The position numbers were made by a program, and so were the translations under genes. From NCBI RefSeq assembly GCF_000346465.2, contig NC_034009.1, forward strand, positions 40,612,053-40,676,052: DNA of 64,000 bases, written 5' to 3'. The notes under the pieces were generated by a model. The model had not been told where the DNA came from. It did not search any database and saw nothing but the letters and a program-made list of their open reading frames with translations. Source of the DNA: Prunus persica (taxonomy: Eukaryota; Streptophyta; Magnoliopsida; Rosales; Rosaceae). Below, piece after piece: positions 11,339 to 21,103 of the stretch (its first letter is position 1; each line of letters starts with the position of its first letter).

Positions 11339-14176
11339 CTATTTCGGCTTAACAATACCCGACTTGGATCTAGTCTGCATTGCATGAGTGTTTACTGGTT
11401 CTGGGTTAGGAGGAAGTGGAAGAGGGGAAGAGGCGTCATAAGGTATGATAGCCTGTAGTTGCTGGTCACTAAAGGCATGCTGATCATTCTCAAACTGTAC
11501 AGAGGGAGATGCATCTGATATAGGTCCAATTCTAGGAATAGAATGGGCAGGTATAGAGCTGGAGCTTACGGAGACCATACCCTCAGATATATCAGGACCT
11601 GCAGAATCAGACTCTAACTGAGATGGGAGAGAAATTATAATTGGAGATGTGTTCATACCAGAAGATGAAGTGGAGGACTGCTGTGGAGTGATGGGAGGCA
11701 CAAAAGGATACACAGACTCATCATGGATGACATCCCTAGAAATCACACATTTTGCAGTTGCACAATTATATCCAATAACCCCTTTATATCCAGTAGCATA
11801 TCCTAGAAATACACACTTAGTTGTGCGAGGTTGTAGCTTGTGTACATTATAATGACGAAGATAAGGATATACAGCTGTACCAAAAACCCTCAATGAGTGA
11901 ATACTAGGATCCTTTCCAAACAACCGAAAATATGGAGCTTGATTATCCAAGGTAGAACTTGGCATTCGATTTATTAAATAGGCAGCATGAGCAGTCGCAT
12001 GAAACCAAAACTTTCCTGGTAATGAAGCTTCAGTCAACATAGTAATAGCAGTTTCGATAATATGCCTATTCTTTCGCTCGGCCATTCCATTTTGTTGAGG
12101 TGTGTATGGGCAGGACACTTGATGAAGAATACCTTTGGATGACAGAAACTTAGAAAACAAGTGGCTACTATATTCACCACCCCCATCACTCTGCAGACAT
12201 TGAATAGTTGCCTTAAACTGATTCTGAACATATGCAGTGAAATGAAGAAACTTAGAAAACACCTCTGATTTATTGAATAGTGGAAAAAGCCACAAGTAAC
12301 CGGTACACTCATCCAAAAACGATACAAAGTACCTATAGCCATCTAGAGACTTGAAATGGGAAGGTCCCCATACATCACTATGGATTCTAGAAAAAGGAAT
12401 CCTAGTTTTAATATGAGTATCTGTAAATGGCAGCTTGTGCATTTTCCCATGAAGGCAAGAAGAGCAAATCACTTTTGAATCATCATTTAGAGACTCTAAC
12501 TGTGAATTCTTAAGCATCAATTTGACGATGTCATTGGAGGGATGGCCAAGTCTTCGATGCCACAAAGAGGAACTGACTTTCTTTCCAAGAAATGCCACTG
12601 CCTTGGACTGTGATGGCAGCGTACATGGGATGGGGTAGATACCATTATGGCTCATTCCTCGAAGTAGAATTTTCCTGGTTCGTTTGTCCTGTATATAAAA
12701 ACTAGAAGCATCAAAGCATATAAGACACTGATTGTCTTTGCACAACTGATGAACAGATAAGAGGTTTGCAGACAGTTTAGGCACATGAAAAACAGATGGC
12801 ATATGTAAAGAAGAAGAGCTGCAAGAGAGGGATGTAGTGCCAATATTCTGAATTTTCAAACCTTCACCATTTCCCACTGTAACATGTTCTGCAGATTCAC
12901 AGGGAGTAACATGATGCAATGAGGATACGTCAGCAACCATGTGATGAGATGCACCACTATCTGCAATCCAGACTTGAGTAGGGGTATAAGCGCTCTGTGC
13001 AGTCATAGCGGAGATCTTAGGAGAAGGAGGTTGTCCCTGATAGGAGTAATTGGAACGCTGGTAGCAATCAAGAGCTCCATGCCCCCTTTTGCCACAGATC
13101 TGGCATTCAATCACTGGGGCAGAGCCCTGGGCTGTAGAGGTATCATGCCTAAAATAACAGTTTGCAGCAGTATGACCCCGCTTGCAACAAATCTGACATT
13201 CAGGGACAATATTGCTCCTATGAAACGAGTTAGACCCAAATTTGGAGCCCGACATCTGAGAGGATGCAGATGCTGGTTTGCCAAATCCTCCAGTAGAGAA
13301 CTTTCCTCTACCAAAACCATTAGAACTATTGGACATCAGAGAACCACTCGCCCCAGACACACCACGTGAGCTATGAAACCGATTATGAGCATTAGATGCA
13401 TAACATGCAACTGTTGAACTAGAAGGAATCGGCAGTAAACCTGTATTCGTAGACAAAGGAGGAGCATACCCATTGGAAGAAGCAACCATCGAATGATATC
13501 CAGCAGCAGGATGGTGAGAAGAAAGCATAGCAGAGTGGGTCAAAATTCTTGCTTCTGCAGTTTGTTCAGCTGCAAGCAATTGAGCCCTGAAGTCCTTCAG
13601 AGAAATGGAGGAATCTCTAGCAATCAAGACAGTCTTGATCATGTCATATTCAGGAGGCAGCCCATTGAGGGCAGCAATCATGAAGTCGTCATCTGAGACC
13701 TTCACACCTGCTTGAGCAAGCTGATCCCGAATATGTTTTAACCGAAGAAGAAATCTCTCAATAGAGTCCCCCCCTTTTTGAGCGGTTTGAAGCTCGGTCT
13801 TCAAGTGATTGATGCGGGCTCGTGAAACAGAGGCATAACGGTCCACCAAATTAAGCCAGGCCTCTCGAGCCGTCTTCGTTCCGATGACATATTCCAAAGC
13901 TTCATCCGTCAGAGTGGCAATGAGCAGGCTAAGGAGAGCCTTGTCAGTCTTTAGCCATTCCTTGTAACTTGCTGTGACTTGAGAAGTTACCCTCTCTTCG
14001 TCCACGATGGCATATTTCAGAGGCTGAACTATGGAGCCATCGAAATACCCAAAAAGCTCATACCCTTGCAACACAGACTCCAATTGAAAACTCCATTTCA
14101 GGAAATTATTGTCGCTGAGACGAATGGTAACCATACTAAGTAGGCCATCAATCTTGACGGAGGAAGAAGAAGCCAT
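11339..14176 (-). CDS. Copia gag, protease and integrase polyprotein part
   Basis: The frame has 945 codons from the ATG at 14176. Residues 1-220 are a Copia gag (UBN2-type) domain. Two CCHC zinc knuckles lie at about 327-340 (CQICCKRGHTAANC) and 358-371 (CQICGKRGHGALDC). The aspartic protease motif DSGA is at about 406-409. The integrase zinc domain starts at HRRLGHPS, with CSSC further on, and the catalytic core shows SDVWGP, SDGGGEYSS and NGMAERKNRHI. The frame ends in TAG at 11339-11341, just before the reverse transcriptase part. In most plant Copia elements gag and pol form one frame, so this stop is either a disabling mutation or a readthrough site. Confidence 0.93.
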   Translation of the reverse strand: MASSSSVKIDGLLSMVTIRLSDNNFLKWSFQLESVLQGYELFGYFDGSIVQPLKYAIVDEERVTSQVTASYKEWLKTDKALLSLLIATLTDEALEYVIGTKTAREAWLNLVDRYASVSRARINHLKTELQTAQKGGDSIERFLLRLKHIRDQLAQAGVKVSDDDFMIAALNGLPPEYDMIKTVLIARDSSISLKDFRAQLLAAEQTAEARILTHSAMLSSHHPAAGYHSMVASSNGYAPPLSTNTGLLPIPSSSTVACYASNAHNRFHSSRGVSGASGSLMSNSSNGFGRGKFSTGGFGKPASASSQMSGSKFGSNSFHRSNIVPECQICCKRGHTAANCYFRHDTSTAQGSAPVIECQICGKRGHGALDCYQRSNYSYQGQPPSPKISAMTAQSAYTPTQVWIADSGASHHMVADVSSLHHVTPCESAEHVTVGNGEGLKIQNIGTTSLSCSSSSLHMPSVFHVPKLSANLLSVHQLCKDNQCLICFDASSFYIQDKRTRKILLRGMSHNGIYPIPCTLPSQSKAVAFLGKKVSSSLWHRRLGHPSNDIVKLMLKNSQLESLNDDSKVICSSCLHGKMHKLPFTDTHIKTRIPFSRIHSDVWGPSHFKSLDGYRYFVSFLDECTGYLWLFPLFNKSEVFSKFLHFTAYVQNQFKATIQCLQSDGGGEYSSHLFSKFLSSKGILHQVSCPYTPQQNGMAERKNRHIIETAITMLTEASLPGKFWFHATAHAAYLINRMPSSTLDNQAPYFRLFGKDPSIHSLRVFGTAVYPYLRHYNVHKLQPRTTKCVFLGYATGYKGVIGYNCATAKCVISRDVIHDESVYPFVPPITPQQSSTSSSGMNTSPIIISLPSQLESDSAGPDISEGMVSVSSSSIPAHSIPRIGPISDASPSVQFENDQHAFSDQQLQAIIPYDASSPLPLPPNPEPVNTHAMQTRSKSGIVKPK

Positions 14177-14383
14177 GATGAATCAGGGAGGAAGAAAGAA
14201 AGAGAATCAGAGGAAGCCCTAGAATTGAATTTGAGGGAGGAGATAGAGAAAATGGGGAAGAGAATCAGAGAATCATATAATTGGAACTGAGACGAGAATC
14301 AGAGAATCATGGGGAACGGAGTTGGAATTGAAAGGCAGAGAAAGCGCGGACCGGATCGATCGATTATGTGAAAGCCACTGAGG

Positions 14384-14395
14384 GCTCTGATACCA
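14384..14395 (-). other. Primer-binding site of the Copia element
   Basis: On the minus strand the 12 bases immediately inside the 5' LTR read TGGTATCAGAGC, the classic complement of the plant initiator methionine tRNA 3' end. Confidence 0.95.
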
Positions 14396-14648
14396 TGTGA
14401 ACAAACATATTCAGAGAGGAGTGAAGACGATATCTAAAGAAGAAGAAGAGGAAGGAAATAGAAACAGAGAGAAAATTGTAAATTCTGATTTCTGTATTTC
14501 TTAAAACTAATTCACCAGCACTGTTACACTTTATATCAGTTTATACAAAGCTTACCCGTATAACAGATCTAACTGTCTAACTAATTCTACTAACAACCCA
14601 CGTGCCTTGCACACCTGATTTACTAACTGTTTAATATCACAGTTAACA
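14396..14648 (-). repeat. Copia 5' LTR
   Basis: It is 253 bp, with TG at one end and CA at the other. It should carry the element promoter; no TATA box is marked with certainty. Confidence 0.95.
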
Positions 14649-15438
14649 GTACCAACGGGCATTGCTGATTGGTTCTACTGTCCAATAAAATTCGGACATG
14701 CGTAACCGTCGTTAGAATCAACGTTAACCAAACAGACTGAACATTACTCTCTGGTGGCATTGCCAAAAGCTTGAAGTCATCCGACGGTGGCTTTAGATCT
14801 TCAGCGCTTCAGTCTTAAATCCAAAAATTTGTGTGCAATTTTATTATTTGACTTTGGGTCATAACCCCAAATAAATAAGCTCCAGCCACTGATTCATGGC
14901 CAGTGGGAGGCGCAAGGGGTTGGTTATTTTCATGGGAAATATGCAATCGCAAGATTTAATTGTAGCCTTGTTTTTTAATTTGTCAGCCACCGCTCATGGG
15001 AGAATATGGAAAAAAAAAAAATTAGTGAGAGCTTAAGATGATGGCGGAGGCCGATGGAACCTATCCTAACCTTTTGAATTGAGGCCCAAAATCGATAAGG
15101 AATAGGGCAAGTGACTTGATAAGCTCCCAAGTCTGCGATGGTTCTTTTTTTTTTTTGGCGGTGAGTCTGCGATGGGCAACGACGAGTTTGGGCATCGGTT
15201 AAAGCCACCATAGGGACGTCATCACTCTCAGGTGGCGCAGCCCCAGAGAAAGTAGTAGTGTCAAGTATTTCTAGTTTGCAACAATGGTGGTCAACGGGTA
15301 ATTTTTTTGTTTTTACAGAGGTTACGGGGTGTTAACGGCAATACATGTTGGTTGCTGATGCGTATAAGTTGTACACAAGTCCAAATTTTATTGGACGGTA
15401 GTATCAATCAGCAATGTCAGCTGGTACTACAATAGTAT

Positions 15439-15964
15439 TGTATAGTTTCTCTTAAAATTGTATTTCATTCCACCAAATCCGTCCCCATAACTCAATTTCT
15501 CATATCTGAAAATAAATTTTGAAGCTAGAATTTTTATCAGTTTTATTTCTAATGAGTTGGGTATGGAGGATAAAAATTGAATATATGAATGGATTTGGAG
15601 ATATTTTCGAGTATAGTGTTCGATATGTTGTGCTCATGATGCTTTTTCAGTTCATATATGTATACATATTTTTGGTCGAATTGAGTATTGCGTGTATTAG
15701 GGCTGGATGGAAATAGCATACCGACACACCCCATTGCCCCATTGTTAATCATAGTGTGTCAAATTGAGAGTCATTTTCATCTATCAAGTTTAAACATGGT
15801 AGCTAAATTGTGTAAACTATTATAAATACACACATTCCTCGAAAGAGTCAATAGCTGTCAAAGCCATATCAGCACCACCGGAGCTTTGTTCGATTCGTCA
15901 CTTTCACTTGAGTAGGAAAAGCGAGCAGAGGAGCTGAAGTGCTGTTTATCAGTTTTGCGATCAG
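15439..15964 (+). promoter_or_regulatory. Upstream region of BTB copy 1, with TATA box
   Basis: A TATAAATA box lies at about 15821-15828, some 140 bp before the start codon of the first BTB gene, so a 5' UTR of roughly 110 bp is likely. The rest of the stretch shows no supported gene. It lacks the CCTTCCAAAG...GAAGGAGTCC module that precedes the derived copies. Confidence 0.6.
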
Positions 15965-17279
15965 ATGAAGTGCATATCGTGCCAGGATCTCTACGACGAA
16001 GATGCCGCCGGCACGTGCAAGGAGTGCTACGAGGAGGCCAACGAGACCGAAGAGGAGCTGAAGCGCGAGATCGACGAACTCAAGGCCAAGGTCGCCTTCC
16101 TCAAGTTCTGGTCCCCAACTCCCAGCGCTAGGTCTCACCCCGCTTCCTTCTCCGACGTCGTTTTGGTTGCCTCCGAGGATACCTCCGCCGGAGCCCCTGT
16201 AGCCGTTCCGGCCCATAAGGCCGTTTTGGTCAGTACCCATTTCGCCAAGTTGATTGATTGGTCTCGTTTTGTTGTAAATTCTTGGTGGGTCTGTGGGTTT
16301 TGTTCCTTTTAGTTTGCGCACCTTGTGTTTGGTTTATTGTCTGAATGAAATGTGCCATGTTTACATAGAGCTGGAAAATGGTTAGCTTGAGAAGAGAATG
16401 ATATATGGCTCTTTTGGCAGGGTATTGTTTTAATGTGATTGTCAACTTGTGTGTCTTCTGTGTGTGATTTGTTAGAAATGTACATTCAAGTTCCTGCCTT
16501 TTACTATTTTGTTTCTCCTGATAAATTTTTTCCTTTTCAGTAGTTCAAGTATTTTGAATCTTTGATCAATTTTGGGTTTTTCATGAATGTGTAAATTTGG
16601 GTTTGACTATTTTCATTAGGTATTAGGCAAAACTTGATTGATTATATATACTGTGCTATGAATCCATGAGCATTGGTCTTCGTTTTGTGTTTGTTGTTGT
16701 TATTGTTCATGTAGAAAGACTTTCAATTTGGATTAGATCACGTGTTCCGTGGAAATATGTCCCTTTTTGGTTCATCTCTGAATTTCTTTAAACATTTTGA
16801 CACTTATCCAGGTGAGCCGTTCTCCGGTGTTCAGAGCCATGCTTGAGAATGAGATGGAAGAAAGCCTGAGTGGCACCATTAAGATTGGCGATGTGTCCTA
16901 CGATGCCCTTCGCACGTTTGTCAACTACCTGTACACAGCTGAGGTATGCCTTGATGAGGATATGGCCTGCGACCTGCTAATACTGGCTGAAAAATACCAG
17001 GTGCAGCATCTCAAGGACTATTGTGAAAAGTTCTTGGTGTCCAAGCTGAATTGGGACAATTCAGTTATGAACTACACCTTTGCGCACCAGCACAATGCCA
17101 AGCATATCATCGACGCAGCCTTGACATTGATCACAGACAACATGGACAAGCTTACTACCCGGGAGGAGTACGTGGAGCTAGTGGAGAAAGATCCACGACT
17201 CGTTGTTGAAATATATGAAGCTTATCTCTCCAAACAGGTCAATACTGCTGCCCAGAAAGATTCTTCCCGGAAGACATAG
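15965..17279 (+). CDS. BTB/POZ domain protein, At4g08455-like (array copy 1, parental type)
   Basis: Exons 15965-16228 and 16812-17279 join in phase 0 to give 243 residues, the same length as Arabidopsis At4g08455. The N terminus has a Cys4 motif (C3, C6, C18, C21) and an acidic coiled-coil (residues about 24-46, ETEEELKREIDELKAK). The BTB fold starts at SDVVLVAS, with PAHKAVLVSRSPVFRAMLENE across the intron, then TIKIGDVSYDALRTFVNYLYTAE. A C-terminal helical part ends IYEAYLSKQ. BTB proteins of this type typically act as substrate adaptors for CUL3 ubiquitin ligases; the target here is unknown. All key parts are present, so I take this as the ancestral locus of the array. Confidence 0.93.
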
Positions 17280-18384
17280 TCTAGTGAGCGAATTCCTCTT
17301 ACCCTGACCTGAGCTTTCGATCAGTGTTCGTTTTCTCTGTATATTTAGTATAGATGAACTAAAAAATATACAAATATCAGGCGGTAAATTTTGTGGTAGC
17401 ACATGGAACATAAATTGTATGCATGTAGTTTTTGTTTTCAAATGAGCATTTTGGAGCCTTTCTTATTCTTACCGGTGGCATAATTGGAGCTAGCTTTTGT
17501 TACTCTGGACTGTATCTGGTGGCATAATTTGTCGTTAAGTTAATGATCTGTGTGCAGATTGGCACTATTCTATGTGAAAGTTGTTCAACAGCTAATGTAA
17601 TGCAGTGCTGGAAAAGGGCATCAGTGTGTGCACATTTGACCATCGATCCTATTGTGTGCAGTTGATGTACTTGAAGAAAGTTTTGCACTTGACCATCCTA
17701 TTGTTTGCAGTCCTTTATAAAAAAATCTTATCGACAAAAAGAGAACTTTAACTTGGGATAAACTAGAAGTTCATGTACACCGGTTAAAATTCAAGTACCA
17801 ATAGTGAAAAAAATTCTTCATAAATGGAGCCTCACCGTATTCCTTATCTTCCAATATTACTTGTTTGTGTTTTTTTTCCCACGATTTTCAACAAGCAGTT
17901 TAAAATATAGATATAATTATTTTTTTTCCAAAGTTAGGAAGGAGAATGGGAGTTTTCTCACACACACTGCAAAGATGTCATGAATGTTAAGATCATTGAT
18001 ATGCAAGTCAGTGTTTTTATTTTAAACTCGGCTAGTCCCTATTGGCAAAAATATTAATTTTAACAAACTAAAAATAAAAATATGAAATGTTATTGCAAAT
18101 AATTTTTTTACCATTTTTAAAAAAATGTCATTTTAATCTTTAAATTTTAAAATCAATCAATATTATCTTTATTATTATTATTTATTTATTTTTCTACAAA
18201 TGAAATTGAAGCGTAGTGGCGGGACCCTTCCAAAGGAAAAGCAAAGTGAAAGAGCCCAATGAAGCTAGCTAGCTACCCCAACATAAAAATTGAAAATTGA
18301 AGCGTACTGATCAATGCATGAAAATTGAAATTACATTTGTTTTAAATTTCTTCTCTTGTTGATTTTATCTTTGACTACCCCAAC
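17280..18384. other. Spacer between BTB copies 1 and 2
   Basis: No coding exon is supported. The first part is the 3' UTR of copy 1; a close relative of this 3' end recurs at 42356-42540. The segment about 17965-18290 is nearly identical to about 20443-20995 before copy 3, apart from a 255-bp insertion there. It carries the promoter module (GCGGGACCCTTCCAAAGG) but no obvious TATA box before copy 2. Confidence 0.6.
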
Positions 18385-19772
18385 ATGAGGAGCTGCATAT
18401 CTTGCCAGATCAAGGCCAAGGTCGAGCAGCGCAAGCGCAACGAGGACCTCAACGCCAAGCTCGCTTTTCTCACGATGCCCCAGCCGGCTTCCTTTTCCGA
18501 CGTCGTTCTGTTTGCCAACGACGATGACGAGCACCCCGTACCCGTTCCGGCCCATAAGGCTGTTTTGGTCAGTACCCATTTCGCTAACTTGCTGCTACTT
18601 TACTTGATCTCTTATTTTTGTTCAAGCTGTAACCTGGCCTGCCACTCTGTTGTTGCCCACAAGCTGTTCCATTATTTGCTCCAAAGGAACTCCCGGCACA
18701 GTTGGGCAAAACTTGGCCAAATTTGACTTGAAATGGCTAAAGAGGTTTTTTTGGTTAATCTTCAATAGTTAATTATTTTTTAAATTTAAAAAAGAATTGG
18801 CTATACAGAAATTGTAGTGTTGGAATAATTTGGCCAGTGTCATTTTCTCTCTCTCAGGGTTAGCTACTAGTACTAGGAGTTACTAGCTGGTTTTTGGGGA
18901 AAGATTAGGGGGCGTTTGGTATCCTATTTAAATAAGGGACTCGAAAATTTTGATTTTTCTTAAAAACAGGAGTTCTTAAATCTATTTTTAAGATTCAAAA
19001 TCTTGTTTGGTATGCGACTTGAAAACAATTTTCAAGTCTTAAAAATTTCAGAATTTGTGGGTTGTTAAAAAAACACATGAAAAAATAGATATATATATAT
19101 ATATTTTTTAATAATTGGGGTGTTTTTTTGGTTGTTCTGGAGTTTGATTTTTTAAAAATATGGATACCAAATAAGTTTTCTTTATTTTGAACTCAAATTT
19201 TATTTTTGAGTTTAAAAAATTGAATTCAATTGAATACCAAATATGCCCTTACTATTCTAGCTGGTTTTTGTTCGATGAACTCTTTGAATTCCGCTTAAAT
19301 ATTATGTATTTTGGCGTTCACTGGATCAGGCGAACCGTTCTCCAGTGTTGAGAGCCATGCTTGATAATGAGATGAAAGAAAGCCTGAGTGGCACTATCAA
19401 GATTGGCGATGTCTCCTACGATGCCCTTCGCGCCTTCATCAACTACCTCTACACAGCTGAGTATGCCTCGACCAGCAATTGGCCTGTGAGCTCCTTGTAA
19501 TGTCTGAAAAATTCCAGGTGCAACATCTCAAAGACTTCTGCCATAAGTTCTTGGTGTCCAACCTCAACTTGGACAATTCACTTTCGACCTACACCTTTGC
19601 GCGCCAGCATAACTTCAAGTCGATCATCGACGCAGCCTTGACGCTGATCACAGCCAACATGAACAAGCTTGCTTCCCGGGACGAGTACATAGAGCTGAAG
19701 GAGAGAGATCCGGGACTCTTATTAGAAATCTATGAAGCTTATTTTTCCAAATGGCCCAAATGGGCTTATTAA
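18385..19772 (+). pseudogene. BTB/POZ array copy 2, frameshifted
   Basis: Exon 1 is 18385-18567 and exon 2 starts at 19330. The N-terminal region is shortened: it keeps CISC, but the second CxxC pair is absent and the reading passes straight to IKAKVEQRKRNEDLNAK. Exon 2 begins ANRSPVLRAML, where the parent has VSRSPVF. At about 19461 one base is missing (CTGAGTATGCC where relatives have CTGAGGTATGCC), so translation leaves frame within the BTB domain. The correct frame resumes downstream through 19772 (IYEAYFSKWPKWAY). The intron also holds a MITE. It is closest to copy 3 and looks recently disabled. Confidence 0.85.
18908..19248. mobile_element. Tourist-like MITE in the intron of BTB copy 2
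   Basis: The 341-bp insert begins GGGGGCGTTTGGTAT and ends with its near inverse (ATACCAAATATGCCC). It is flanked by TTA at 18905-18907 and 19249-19251, the target site of PIF/Harbinger elements. The matching intron of copy 3 is continuous across this point (AAAGATTATTATTCTAG), showing that this is an insertion. Confidence 0.8.
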
Positions 19773-21103
19773 GCAGCATTTCGTAACTAAGAGGATGAAT
19801 TCTGACTGTTTGTTGTTGCGACTGCATATGATATGTGATTAATGTCTGGGTTTGATGATCATTTCAATTTGTTTTCAATTTTCATTTTAAAAAACTGAAA
19901 AATAAGGGGTCGTTAGGCCCTGTTTTCATTTTCTATCAAAAACGCACTCGATATCTCGTTTTCATTTTCACTGGAATTCATTTTCTGAGAACAAATTCAA
20001 ACTCATGTACAAAAATTGAAAATACCAAATTATCGTTTTCATTTTCTACCTAGTATATTGGTCTGATTGATTTTTTTTTTTTTTCTTTTTGTCATTTGTC
20101 TGTTTTTTTCAATTTTCAATTTTTTGTGCCACTTCATTATTTTATTTTGCTACACTAGTGTATATTAATTTTATGATAAAACTATCATATATTATTTAAT
20201 TTCATATTTATTTTAAACTAAAGATAATATAATTTTATTATCTAAGTTTTTCTAAAATTAGGAATTTTTTTAATTATTTTAATTATACTTTATTATTCTC
20301 AAATTATACATTTTTCATTGTCTGTAATAATTTAGCCTTTAAAATATCAAAAATATTTCAAAACTATTTTTCAAGACAAAAATTCGCAAAAAATATACTT
20401 GAAAAATAACTCAAGTATTATTATTTTCAATTTGTCCTACCAAACACTGCAAAGATGTCCTGAAGGTTAAGATCATTGATCTGCAAGTCAGTGTTTTTTT
20501 TTTTCTACTCGGATAGTTCCTATTGGCAAATATATTAATTTTAACAAAATAAAAATAAAAATTTGAAATGTTATTGCAAATAACTTAACCACCCCTTTAT
20601 GATTAGTCTCGGTTGCTGGGATGTGAGGTTGGGCGTAGATCCGCCCTAAAAACAAAGGGAGCTTAGACATCTCCTAAAGAATAATAATCTTAGTTTGTGT
20701 TGGACGAGCCAATAACTCGAACGCATTAGGTCTGCTTTTTGAGCAAGAATCATAATGTTACCTTTTCGGGAGAACTCCGATTTAAGACGATTTTAAATAG
20801 ACAAGATCAGATTGTAGAATATCAAAGTCTGTTACCGCGTCCAAAATGTCATTTTAATCTTTAAATTTTAAAATCAATCAATATTATCTTTATTATTATT
20901 ATTTATTTATTTTTCTACAAATGATATTGAAGCGTAGTGGCGGGACCCTTCCAAAGGAAAAGAAAAGTGAAAGAGCCCAATGAAGCTAGCTAGCTACTAA
21001 CATATAACGCAGGGCAGGCAGCACAATGATCAATGCATGAAAATCGAAATTACATTTGCTTTAAATTTCTTCTCTTGTTGATTTTATCTTTGACTACCCC
21101 AAC
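19773..21103. other. Spacer between BTB copies 2 and 3
   Basis: No gene is supported. It begins with the 3' flank of copy 2, followed by very AT-rich sequence. From about 20443 it repeats the spacer before copy 2 almost exactly. A segment of about 255 bp (about 20590-20845) interrupts that match, has no relative elsewhere in the window and is less AT-rich. A possible TATA (CATATAAC, about 21001) follows the promoter module. Confidence 0.55.

Larger units (their letters stand above)
9475..14648 (-). mobile_element. Ty1/Copia LTR retrotransposon, near-complete and very young
   Basis: Two 253-bp LTRs (9475-9727 and 14396-14648) flank the internal region, and the element is flanked by the 5-bp target duplication GTACC (9470-9474 and 14649-14653). 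The LTRs look identical except for their first base (CG at the left copy, TG at the right). Reading on the minus strand, the right copy is the 5' LTR. It is followed by a primer-binding site matching initiator tRNA-Met, and a purine-rich tract lies beside the left LTR. Gag, protease, integrase, reverse transcriptase and RNase H occur in the normal Copia order. A single in-frame stop splits the reading frame. Confidence 0.96.
9457..15438. mobile_element. Inverted-repeat DNA element (about 0.8 kb) split by a Copia insertion
   Basis: The left arm runs from 9457 (CAATACTAGTGTAGTACC), is broken by the Copia element, and resumes at 14654 (AACGGGCATTGCTGATTGG...TCCAATAAAATTCGGAC). Its reverse complement is found at about 15345-15438, with the shared blocks ATTGCTGATTG, GTCCAATAAAAT and TGTAGTACC. 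Removing the Copia element and one copy of its target duplication leaves about 800 bp with arms of 70-90 bp. Long arms and no coding capacity suggest a Mutator-like MITE. No clean target duplication was seen, so the superfamily is uncertain. The interior (about 14720-15340) has no supported gene. Confidence 0.6.

Noticed and set aside
15869..16321. Minus-strand frames opposite each BTB exon 1 (also near 18331, 21050, 24088, 29074, 32123, 45425)
   Set aside because: They recur only because the sense exons are homologous; the sense strand has the splice sites and BTB fold.
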